Assembly: GCA_003241055.1 (NCBI GenBank)
Contig: QFOD01000021.1
Location: forward strand, 1-64,000
Origin: Roseateles depolymerans
GTDB taxonomy: Bacteria > Pseudomonadota > Gammaproteobacteria > Burkholderiales > Burkholderiaceae_C
DNA length: 64,000 nucleotides
Reading direction: 5' to 3'
The notes beneath the pieces are model-generated. The model saw nothing but the letters and a program-made list of their open reading frames with translations, was not told the origin of the DNA and made no database searches. The stretch's first letter is position 1. Every line of letters begins with the position of its first letter. Below are positions 6,826 to 14,328 of the stretch, piece after piece. The position numbers and the translations under genes are program-made.

Positions 6826-7986
6826 TCAGTCGCCCAGGCCCGGCTCTGCCATCAGCTGGCCGCGCCCGGCCTGGCGGGCCTCGTACAGCGCGGTCTCGGC
6901 GCGGCGCTGCAGATCCACCAGGCCGCGATCCCCGGGGCGCAGCTTGGCCCAGCCGCCGCTGAAGGCCAGCGGCAGCCCCAGCTCGGCGGGCGCGCGCTGG
7001 GCCAGCGCCTGACGCATGCGCGCGTCGAGTGCCTGCGGGCCCTCCAGCTGGCAGCGCACCATCAGCACCCCGAAGCGGTCGGGGCCGATGCGTCCGGTCA
7101 GGTCGCCCAGCCGCATCTGCGCCTGCAGACAGCTGGCAAACAGCGCGAGCGCCCGGTCGCCGACGTCCACGCCCTGCTCGGTCTGCAGCATCGTGAAGTT
7201 GTCGACCTCCATGACGATCAGCGTGAGCGATTCGCCATGCCGCCGCGCCAGCGAGAACATCTCGACGGAGCGGCGCTCGAAGGTGTCGCGATCGATCAGG
7301 CCGGTGAGCCCGTCGGTCTGCGCCAGGCGCGCGAGCTCGGCCTCCGTCTGCGCCCGCCAGGCCAGCAGCAGCATGGGCAGCACGAGCAGCATGGCCAGCT
7401 GCGCAGCCAGTGCCAGCACCAGCTCGGTGGTGGCGAGATCGGCCTCGCCGAGCGCGTTGTGCGCCGCGCGCAGCAGCAGCGCCGCCAGCAACGGCAGCAT
7501 GGCGCTCAGGCCCAGCAGCCGCCAGCGTCGGCTGTGCAGGCCGTGCAGCACGCTGCTGCGCCCCGGCCGTGCCAAGGCCAGGCCCAGGCCCGCAAGCTGG
7601 GCCGCCAGCAGCAGATCGGCCAGGGCCTGCGCCGCCGCACGGTCCGGCCACAGCAGGCCATGGCCCGCCGCCAGCAGCAGGGGCGCGGCCCACATCAGCC
7701 GTCGCCCGGCCTGGGGCGCCAGCCAGCGGGCCAGCGCCTCCCACAGCGCGCTCAGGCCGGCCGACACGGTCACCAGCCCGAGTGTGCGCTGGGCGTGGAC
7801 GGCGATGTCGTCGAGCTGCCACCAGGGGCTGTGCAGCACCAGGCCGAGCGCCAGCAGCAGCATGCCGGCCTGGGCCCAGCGCCCGCCATCGCGCACGCCG
7901 CGCCAGCCGACCAGCGTGGTCAGCACCAGCGCGGCGGCCAGCGCCTGCAGCGGCAGCAGCGTGAAGAGCGCGCCGGAGAAGTTCAC
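6826..7986 (-). CDS. Membrane protein with degenerate GGDEF domain
   Basis: This encodes 386 residues from a GTG at 7986 whose last bases overlap the creA stop (GTGA), implying translational coupling. The N-terminal 210 residues hold about six to eight membrane segments. The GGDEF domain (about 218-380) starts with the usual D-G-L-T-G-L-I-D-R, but the signature is G-P-D-R-F (301-305) instead of GGDEF/GGEEF, and the metal-binding D-x-D is E-V-D. The RxxD inhibitory-site motif (R-L-G-D, 292-295) is kept five residues upstream. It is therefore probably not a cyclase and might bind cyclic-di-GMP as an effector. That role is inferred. Confidence 0.82.
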   Translation of the reverse strand: MNFSGALFTLLPLQALAAALVLTTLVGWRGVRDGGRWAQAGMLLLALGLVLHSPWWQLDDIAVHAQRTLGLVTVSAGLSALWEALARWLAPQAGRRLMWAAPLLLAAGHGLLWPDRAAAQALADLLLAAQLAGLGLALARPGRSSVLHGLHSRRWRLLGLSAMLPLLAALLLRAAHNALGEADLATTELVLALAAQLAMLLVLPMLLLAWRAQTEAELARLAQTDGLTGLIDRDTFERRSVEMFSLARRHGESLTLIVMEVDNFTMLQTEQGVDVGDRALALFASCLQAQMRLGDLTGRIGPDRFGVLMVRCQLEGPQALDARMRQALAQRAPAELGLPLAFSGGWAKLRPGDRGLVDLQRRAETALYEARQAGRGQLMAEPGLGD

Positions 7987-8447
7987 GGCTTCAGCGGGAT
8001 CGGGGTGTCGCGCGGCACGGGCACGGCGGTCACGCTGTTCTGCGGCGAGCCGTCCACCAGGCGGTCGGAATAGGTCAGGTAGACCAGCGTGTTGCGCTTG
8101 GCGTCCACCATGCGGACGATGCGAAGCCGCTTGAACACCAGCGAGATGCGTTCGCTGAAGACCTCTTCCTGCTTGGGCAGTGGCTGGGCGATGCGCACCG
8201 GGCCGACCTGGCGGCAGGCGATGGAGGCCTCGGACTTGTCCTCGGCCAGGCCGACGGCGCCCTTGATGCCGCCGGTCTTGGCACGTGACACGTAGCAGGA
8301 CACGCCCTCCACCTTGGGGTCGTCGTGCACGTCCACGATGATCTTGTGATCCGGTCCGATCAGCTTGAAAGCGGTGTCGACCGAGCCGACCGGCTCGGCA
8401 CCGGCGGCTGCGGTCGCCAGCAGAAGCAGCAGGGCGCGTTTCTTCAT
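7983..8447 (-). CDS. creA: CreA family protein
   Basis: This encodes 154 residues with a short signal peptide (K-K-R then a Leu/Ala core, A-G-A cleavage). The body matches the CreA family: F-K-L-I-G-P-D-H-K-I, D-D-P-K-V-x-G-V-x-C-Y-V-S, G-x-K-G-x-x-G-L-A-E-D, and a conserved L-V-Y-L-x-Y-S-D-R near the end. CreA is a periplasmic protein of unknown biochemical role that is widespread in proteobacteria. It is the first gene of a two-gene unit with the degenerate GGDEF protein. Confidence 0.88.
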   Translation of the reverse strand: MKKRALLLLLATAAAGAEPVGSVDTAFKLIGPDHKIIVDVHDDPKVEGVSCYVSRAKTGGIKGAVGLAEDKSEASIACRQVGPVRIAQPLPKQEEVFSERISLVFKRLRIVRMVDAKRNTLVYLTYSDRLVDGSPQNSVTAVPVPRDTPIPLKP

Positions 8448-8598
8448 GAGCCCAGTCTAGCGAAGCGCGATGACCGGCCGCACCGGCGCATGGCGCATCG
8501 ACACGGGCGTTGCGCACGGACCGCACTGCGGCAGACCCCAGGAGCGCTTGTCACAGGCGCCACCTACACTGCTTGCATCTGGTTACAAGGCGCTATTG

Positions 8599-9795
8599 AT
8601 GGCTTTGCACGTGCCCACCTTGCTGCTGCTGTTGGTGATGGGTTTCGGCCTGCTGACGGTGCAGCTGGCCGTTGCGCAGCGTGGCCAGCTGCATCAGGGC
8701 GAGCTGGTGCTGGTGGGGCTGGGCTCGGCCAGCCTGTGCGCGGGTTTCATCGCGTTCGGCCTGCAGGCCTGGTCGGCGCACTGGCTGACCGCGCTGCTGG
8801 GCAATCTGTTGATCGTCTCCGGCATCGGCTGTTTCGCGGCAGCGGTGTATCGCTTCACGTTGAATCGGGACCTGCCGCAGGCCTATCGCGTGCTGCTGTG
8901 TCTGGGCGCGGTGCCGGTGGTCGTCGTGCTGGCGCTGGGCTCGCCCTGGCGGGTGGCCGTGCTGTCGCTGACGGCGGCGGTGATGCTGGCGCCGGCCGTG
9001 CTGGTGGCGCTGCGCCACGGCTGGCGCAGCGAGAAGTCCTTCCGCGTGGCCGGGCTGCTGCTGCTGACGGCGCTGATTGCGTCGCTGGCGCGGGCGGCGC
9101 AGGTGCTGCAGGACCCGTCCGGCCATGACGCCTCGTCCTGGGACACCGTGGGCGGGCCGACGCTCTGGCTGGCGCTCACCTACACCAGCCTGATGGGCGC
9201 AGGCTTCGGCCTGGTGCTGGCCTGCTTCGAGCGCATGTCCAGCCAGCTGCGGGAGCTGGCGTCGGTCGACGGCCTGACCGGCTGCTGGAACCACAACACG
9301 ACCGTGTCGCTGCTGGCGCACTCGCTGGAGCGCGGACGCCGCGAAGGCCAGCCCGTGGGCTTCGTGATGCTGGACCTCGATCACTTCAAGGCCGTCAACG
9401 ACCGGCATGGCCATGCCGGGGGCGACCGGGTGCTGCGAGCCTTCGCGGCCTGCGTGCGCGAGCGGTTGCGGGGCTCCGATGTGCTGGGGCGCCTGGGCGG
9501 CGAGGAGTTCGGCCTGGTGCTGCCGGCGACCGGCGCCAGTGGTGCACGCCATCTGGCCGACCAGATCCGGCTGGCGATCGAGGCCTTGCAGGTGGTGGGT
9601 GAAGACGGCGAGCCCATGCGGGTGACCGTGTCTGCCGGCGTTGCGGTGGCCGAGCCCAGCCGCGGCGACACCGCCGAGGCGCTGATGCGGCTGGCCGACA
9701 AGGCCCTCTACCAGGCCAAGCAGCAGGGCCGCAACCGGGTGGTGGTGGCCGACGACTGGATGCGCAATTCGACGCTGCAGGCCGTGCTGGCCTGA
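8599..9795 (+). CDS. Membrane-bound diguanylate cyclase (GGDEF)
   Basis: This encodes 398 residues from the ATG at 8599; an earlier in-frame ATG at 8470 would add a non-hydrophobic leader and is less likely. Six or seven membrane segments occupy about 5-208. The GGDEF domain (about 218-385) has D-L-D-H-F-K metal ligands and an intact G-G-E-E-F at 300-304. An RxxD inhibitory site (R-G-S-D) sits five residues before it, so it should make cyclic-di-GMP and be product-inhibited. The sensor region is of an unrecognised integral-membrane type. Confidence 0.88.
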   Translation: MALHVPTLLLLLVMGFGLLTVQLAVAQRGQLHQGELVLVGLGSASLCAGFIAFGLQAWSAHWLTALLGNLLIVSGIGCFAAAVYRFTLNRDLPQAYRVLLCLGAVPVVVVLALGSPWRVAVLSLTAAVMLAPAVLVALRHGWRSEKSFRVAGLLLLTALIASLARAAQVLQDPSGHDASSWDTVGGPTLWLALTYTSLMGAGFGLVLACFERMSSQLRELASVDGLTGCWNHNTTVSLLAHSLERGRREGQPVGFVMLDLDHFKAVNDRHGHAGGDRVLRAFAACVRERLRGSDVLGRLGGEEFGLVLPATGASGARHLADQIRLAIEALQVVGEDGEPMRVTVSAGVAVAEPSRGDTAEALMRLADKALYQAKQQGRNRVVVADDWMRNSTLQAVLA

Positions 9796-9810
9796 GCCCG
9801 CAGCGGGCTG

Positions 9811-10407
9811 CTAGCAGCCTTCGTATTTCCAGTTGCGGGACTTGCCCTCGGCCAGCCAGGCCACGGCCTGGGCGATGCGACGGGCTCGGGTGTCCTCGCG
9901 CTTGGCCTCCAGCACCCATTCGAGATAGTCGCGCTGCTTGCTGGGCGCGAAGGCCTGGTAGTGCTGCCGTGCCGCGGGGTTGGCGGCCAGCGCGGCGGCG
10001 AGATCGTCGGGCATGGACAGCGTCGGCCGCGGGCCGCGTGTCGGGCGCGCGGCGCGGGGGGCGCCGGCCTGCAGCAGCGCGGCGGCGGCCCGGATGCGGC
10101 GCGCCAGCTCGGCCGGCGGGGGCAGGTCGGCCAGGGAGGTGATGCGGCCGAGGTCGCCCATGGCGCCCGGCTGCCCCGGCTCGGCGCCCTCGCGCTGCCA
10201 GAAGCCGAAGGCGCAGTGGGCCTTGAAAGCCGACATGCCGCACAGGATCCTGTCATGCAGCAGAAAGTGCGGCCTGCTCCACTTGAGGGTCTCGACGACG
10301 TCCGGACAGGCCTGGTGCACGTCCTGCCGCAGCCGCTCGAGGATGGGCCTGGCGAAATCGGGGGCGCCGGACAGGTAGGCGTCGACGCGAGGGTCCAGTT
10401 GGGGCAT
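9811..10407 (-). CDS. YdeI/OmdA family protein
   Basis: This encodes 198 residues. The N-terminal half is a DUF1801-like domain (P-x-x-R-P-I-L-E-R-L-R ... L-K-W-S-R-P-H-F, with F-K-A-H-C-A-F-G-F-W). The C-terminal half matches the YdeI/OmpD-associated domain (D-L-x-A-A-L-A-A-N-P-x-A-x-x-x-Y-x-A-F-x-P-S-x-x-R-D-Y-L-E-W-V-x-x-A-K-R-E-x-T-R-x-R-R). Such proteins are small, cytoplasmic and of uncertain function. It stands alone. Confidence 0.85.
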   Translation of the reverse strand: MPQLDPRVDAYLSGAPDFARPILERLRQDVHQACPDVVETLKWSRPHFLLHDRILCGMSAFKAHCAFGFWQREGAEPGQPGAMGDLGRITSLADLPPPAELARRIRAAAALLQAGAPRAARPTRGPRPTLSMPDDLAAALAANPAARQHYQAFAPSKQRDYLEWVLEAKREDTRARRIAQAVAWLAEGKSRNWKYEGC

Positions 10408-10488
10408 GGCTGTCGCTCAGTCGAGGGGCGGGTGTTGCCTGCCCGCAGTCTAGACTTTCCATTGCCGACGCCCAGCCTCGAATCACCC

Positions 10489-11454
10489 GTGCGCTTTCTT
10501 GGTTTCCTGCTCTCTGTTGCCGCCACCGTGGCCGTTGCCCAGCCGCCGTCTCTGACGCTGGAGCAACTGCCGCGGCCCACCATGCCTGCCGGCGAGCGCG
10601 GGCCCGTGGTGCCGGCCCAGGTGGAGCGCTGGCGCCAGGAGGCCAAGGCGCTGGAGTATGGCGACGGCGTGCCGCGCGACGAGGTGGCTGCGGCCCGCCT
10701 GTATTGCCGGGCCGCCCGTTATGGTGACGCCGAGGCGCAGTACAGCCTGGGCTGGATGCTGACGAATGCCCGCGGCATCCAGCGCAACGACGCCGAGGCC
10801 GCGCACCTGTTCGCCGCGGCGGCCGAGCAGGGCATGAGCCAGGCGCAGAACATGCTCGATGCACTGGGAGGCACGCCGCAGGGCGACCCGCCGCCCTGCC
10901 TGCGGCCGCTCGAGGCCGAGGCGGCCCCGGTGGCGTCGACCGCCCGCCAGGCCGAGCCGCGCGGGCGCGTGTCGCTCTGGGCCACGCTGCCGGTGCCGAC
11001 GAATGCGCCGCCGGCGGTCGTCAACTTCGTGAAGCTGGTGGCGCCCGAGTACCAGCTGGCGCCGGCCCTGGTGCTGGCGGTGATGGCCACCGAGTCCAAT
11101 TTCGACCCGCTGGCGCGCTCGCCCAAGAACGCGCAGGGCCTGATGCAGCTGCTGCCGGACACGGCGCTGCGTTTCAAGGCCACCAAGCTCAGCGACCCGA
11201 CGCAGAACATCCGCGCCGGCATGGCCTATCTGCGCTGGCTGCTGGCCTATTTCCAGGGCGACGTCGCGCTGGCGCTGGCCGGCTACAACGCCGGCGAGAA
11301 GGCGGTGGACCGCTACCTGGGCGTGCCACCCTATGCCGAGACGCGCCTGTACGTGCGCCGAATCATGGCCGCGGTGGGCGGGCAGCGGCTCCACCCCTTC
11401 GACGCGAACGTCGTGCCGCCGTCCAGCATGCTGGTGCGGCTGCGTGGCGGCTGA
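10489..11454 (+). CDS. Lytic murein transglycosylase with Sel1 repeats
   Basis: This encodes 321 residues from a GTG at 10489, chosen because it starts a good signal peptide (hydrophobic core, A-V-A-Q cleavage near 18). Residues about 45-125 carry two Sel1-type repeats (A-x-x-Y-G-D-G-V-P-R-D ... A-Q-Y-S-L-G-W-M). The SLT domain spans about 185-300, with the catalytic Glu in M-A-T-E-S-N-F-D, then A-Q-G-L-M-Q-L and A-L-A-G-Y-N-A-G-E. It would cleave peptidoglycan strands in the periplasm. The next gene starts 12 bases downstream. Confidence 0.88.
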   Translation: MRFLGFLLSVAATVAVAQPPSLTLEQLPRPTMPAGERGPVVPAQVERWRQEAKALEYGDGVPRDEVAAARLYCRAARYGDAEAQYSLGWMLTNARGIQRNDAEAAHLFAAAAEQGMSQAQNMLDALGGTPQGDPPPCLRPLEAEAAPVASTARQAEPRGRVSLWATLPVPTNAPPAVVNFVKLVAPEYQLAPALVLAVMATESNFDPLARSPKNAQGLMQLLPDTALRFKATKLSDPTQNIRAGMAYLRWLLAYFQGDVALALAGYNAGEKAVDRYLGVPPYAETRLYVRRIMAAVGGQRLHPFDANVVPPSSMLVRLRGG

Positions 11455-11466
11455 ACGGAGTCTGGC

Positions 11467-12618
11467 GTGGAACCCCTGCATGTCGAGACCCTGCTGAGCG
11501 CCTACGAGCTCGTGGCCACGCTGCTTGCGCTGGCCACACTGGGCGCGGCCTGGCAGATGCGCGGGGAGCGTGGCCTGTGGCTGTGGGCGGGCGCGTTCGG
11601 TGTCGTGGCACTGAGTCAGTGGGCGCGCCCCTGGCTGCAGTGGCTGCAGGCGCCGATGGCACTGCGCTCCATCGGTCATGTCGGTGGCGTGTGGGCGGCC
11701 ACCCTGGTGCTGCTGGCGATGCGTGCCTTTCTGGGACGACCGCTGCACTGGCCGCTGCCGGTGGCGGCCGCGCTGCTGCTGACCCTGGGCTCCGGCGTGC
11801 TCACCTCCGTCAGTGGCGCGCTGGCCAGCTCGCTGGTGCTGACCCAGTACGGCGTGGCGGCGCTGCTGGCGCCGGCCGCCTGGGCCGCGTCGCGCGCCTG
11901 GCGCAGCCAGCGCGGCTTCGCGATGGCGCTGATGGCGGGCCAGCTCTGGGCCAGCGTGCTGGCCTGTGTGGCCCGCGGGCTGATGGTGTCGCCCTGGCTG
12001 GTCACCGAGCGGACCCAGGCGGTGCACAACAACGCGGTGTGGCTGCTCGTGTTCATCGCGCTGATGCTGGTGCAGGCGCTGGCGCTGCAACTGCTGATCC
12101 AGGATCACGCGCTGCGCCAGATCCGCCGGCTGGCGGAGATCGACACGCTCACCGGCCTGCTGAACCGCCGCGGTTTCGAGGAGCGGCTGCTGAGGCTGCT
12201 GCGCCGCGGTGAATCCGGTGCCCTGGTGCTGGCGGTGCTGGACGTCGATCACTTCAAGCGCATCAACGACAGCCATGGTCATTCGGTGGGCGACGCGGTG
12301 CTCAGCGGCATGGGCGAGCGGCTGCGCAGCACGCTGCGGCCCATGGACCTGGCGGTGCGGCTGGGGGGCGAGGAGTTCGCCGTGATCTGGCCGCAGGCCG
12401 AGCCGGGTGGCGAGCAGCGGCTGGGCGAGCGGCTGCGCGAGGTGGTGGCCAACCAGCCTTTCGACACGCCGGTGGGCCCGGTGACGGTGACGATCAGCGT
12501 CGGCGTCGCCCGCGCACGTGCGGCGGACGAGGCACCGGCTGCGCTGTTCAGCCGGGCGGACGCGGCCCTCTACGACGGCAAGGGCGCCGGCCGCAACGTC
12601 GTGCGCCTGGCCGCCTGA
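11467..12618 (+). CDS. Membrane-bound diguanylate cyclase (GGDEF)
   Basis: This encodes 383 residues from a GTG at 11467. About seven membrane segments fill 8-210. The GGDEF domain has D-V-D-H-F-K ligands, an intact G-G-E-E-F at 300-304 and an RxxD inhibitory site (R-P-M-D, 291-294). It should be an active, product-inhibited diguanylate cyclase. It lies 12 bases after the transglycosylase gene, so wall remodelling and cyclic-di-GMP output may share a transcript. The membrane region resembles that of the cyclase at 8599 in size but not obviously in sequence. Confidence 0.87.
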   Translation: MEPLHVETLLSAYELVATLLALATLGAAWQMRGERGLWLWAGAFGVVALSQWARPWLQWLQAPMALRSIGHVGGVWAATLVLLAMRAFLGRPLHWPLPVAAALLLTLGSGVLTSVSGALASSLVLTQYGVAALLAPAAWAASRAWRSQRGFAMALMAGQLWASVLACVARGLMVSPWLVTERTQAVHNNAVWLLVFIALMLVQALALQLLIQDHALRQIRRLAEIDTLTGLLNRRGFEERLLRLLRRGESGALVLAVLDVDHFKRINDSHGHSVGDAVLSGMGERLRSTLRPMDLAVRLGGEEFAVIWPQAEPGGEQRLGERLREVVANQPFDTPVGPVTVTISVGVARARAADEAPAALFSRADAALYDGKGAGRNVVRLAA

Positions 12619-12723
12619 CCCCCCGCGGCCTTCCGCAACCGCGAGGACGCCGTGCCGCCGCGGGCTTGAATGACGCAGGCCGGCCCTGCATGCTGCGGGC
12701 CCTTGCCATCACCGGGCTCAGCC

Positions 12724-14322
12724 ATGCCTTCACGTCACCTTGTGCTCTGCATCGACGGCACCTGGAACGACCCCAGCCAGAAGACCAATGTCTGGGAGCT
12801 GTTCCGCCGCTTCAACGGCACGCTCACCGAGGTGCCGGAGGTCGACGGCCTGCGGCGCCACCAGCGCCTCAGCGGACCGGAGCTGGACGGGCTCTACATG
12901 GAGGGCGTGGGCGCCGGCGGCCAGCGGCTGGCCGGTGGGGCCCTGGGCGTGGGCCTGCACGACCGGGTGCTGGACATGTACGTGCTGGCGTCGCGGCTCT
13001 GGCAGCCCGGCACCCAGCTCTGGGTCTTCGGTTTTTCGCGAGGTGCCTGGGCGGCGCGCAGCCTGGCCGGATTCATCGCGGCCGCCGGCCTGCTGACGGC
13101 CGCCGAGGCCGCGTCGCCGGACGCGGTCAACCTGGCCAATGCGCGCTGGCTGGCCTTCAAGACCAAGGCGCTGCCCCCGGCGCTGCGCCGTTTCTGGGAT
13201 GACGCGGGCCAGCCCCAGCCGATCAGCCTGGTGGGCGTCTGGGACACGGTGGGGGCGCTGGGCATTCCGTTCTTCAATGGGCTGCGCAGCGTGGACAGCG
13301 TCGAGCGCAGCGTGCTGGACTTTGCCGACCTCGACCTGAGCCGGCGCGTGGCCGCCGGCCGGCATGCACTGTCGATCGACGAAACCCGCTACGACTTCAC
13401 CCCCACGCTCTGGAACGCCCGCGACGGTGTAGTGCAGCACTGGTTTCCGGGTGTGCATGCCGATGTGGGGGGAGGCTATCCGCAACGCGGTCTGGCGGAC
13501 CTGTCGCTGCAGTGGATGCTGGCCGAGGTGCAGGCCCTGTCGGCCGGCGCCCTGCTGAGTGCCCAGGCCCAGGCCGGCCTCGCGCCCAACCCGAGCGCCG
13601 ACCGGCACGAGGAGGCGACGGCGCTGGTCTGGCAGTTGCGTCCGCGCAAGCCGCGCGAACTGCCGGACGAGCCCGAGGCGCTGCACGCCGGGGTCGCGCA
13701 GCGGCTGGCCGCGCGGGCCGACTGGCGGCCGCTGGCGCTGAAGCGCATCCGCCAGCTGGCCGCCTGGTTCCTGCATCCGGCGACCGTCCCCGAGCAGATC
13801 TGCCCGGCCGGCAGCGAGGCCGTGCAGGCCGTCGAGCTGGAAGTCGGGGCCGGCGTGACGCGCGCCGTCGAGGCCCGCAAGTGGTGGAACGGCACGGGGC
13901 TGCGCGTGCGGGCCGGGCAGCGTTACCGCGTCGTCACGCCGGGCCTGTGGACCGACAAGGGCCACCCCTGCGATGCCGGCGGCTATGCGAGCACCGGCAA
14001 CTGGGCGCTGCAGATCGCCGAATGGATGCATGCACGCCGACTGGCCCGCGCCGACTGGTTCCGGTTGGTGGCGGCCGTGCATGCGGACCCCTACCTCGAG
14101 GCGCGCAACGCCGACGACGGCAACGTGGCCGAGGATGTCGCCCACCTGATCAGCGCCCACGTGCAGGCGGCGGACCGCGACTCGCAGCTCGAGGCGGTGG
14201 GGGCCGACGGCGTGCTGGAGGTCGCCCGCGACGGCTACCTCTACCTGTTCGCCAACGACAACAGCGCCTTCTACGGCAACAATGACGGCACGCTGCAGGC
14301 CAGCATCACGCGGCTGGCCTGA
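12724..14322 (+). CDS. DUF2235 hydrolase with C-terminal lectin-like domain
   Basis: This encodes 532 residues. The N-terminal part (about 1-370) is a DUF2235 alpha/beta hydrolase, the fold of type VI secretion Tle1-type phospholipases: C-I-D-G-T-W-N-D, nucleophile elbow G-F-S-R-G (Ser105), V-W-D-T-V-G and the His in H-A-D-V-G-G-G-Y. The C-terminal 150 residues end in D-G-Y-L-Y-L-F-A-N-D-N and Y-G-N-N-D-G-T-L, which resembles the calcium/sugar site of LecA-like lectins. There is no signal peptide and no type VI secretion gene is near. Lipase activity and membrane or glycan targeting are inferred. Confidence 0.82.
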   Translation: MPSRHLVLCIDGTWNDPSQKTNVWELFRRFNGTLTEVPEVDGLRRHQRLSGPELDGLYMEGVGAGGQRLAGGALGVGLHDRVLDMYVLASRLWQPGTQLWVFGFSRGAWAARSLAGFIAAAGLLTAAEAASPDAVNLANARWLAFKTKALPPALRRFWDDAGQPQPISLVGVWDTVGALGIPFFNGLRSVDSVERSVLDFADLDLSRRVAAGRHALSIDETRYDFTPTLWNARDGVVQHWFPGVHADVGGGYPQRGLADLSLQWMLAEVQALSAGALLSAQAQAGLAPNPSADRHEEATALVWQLRPRKPRELPDEPEALHAGVAQRLAARADWRPLALKRIRQLAAWFLHPATVPEQICPAGSEAVQAVELEVGAGVTRAVEARKWWNGTGLRVRAGQRYRVVTPGLWTDKGHPCDAGGYASTGNWALQIAEWMHARRLARADWFRLVAAVHADPYLEARNADDGNVAEDVAHLISAHVQAADRDSQLEAVGADGVLEVARDGYLYLFANDNSAFYGNNDGTLQASITRLA

Positions 14323-14328
14323 CGCGGC

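Noticed and set aside
12724..14322. Part of a type VI secretion island
   Set aside because: No hcp, vgrG, PAAR or immunity gene is adjacent.
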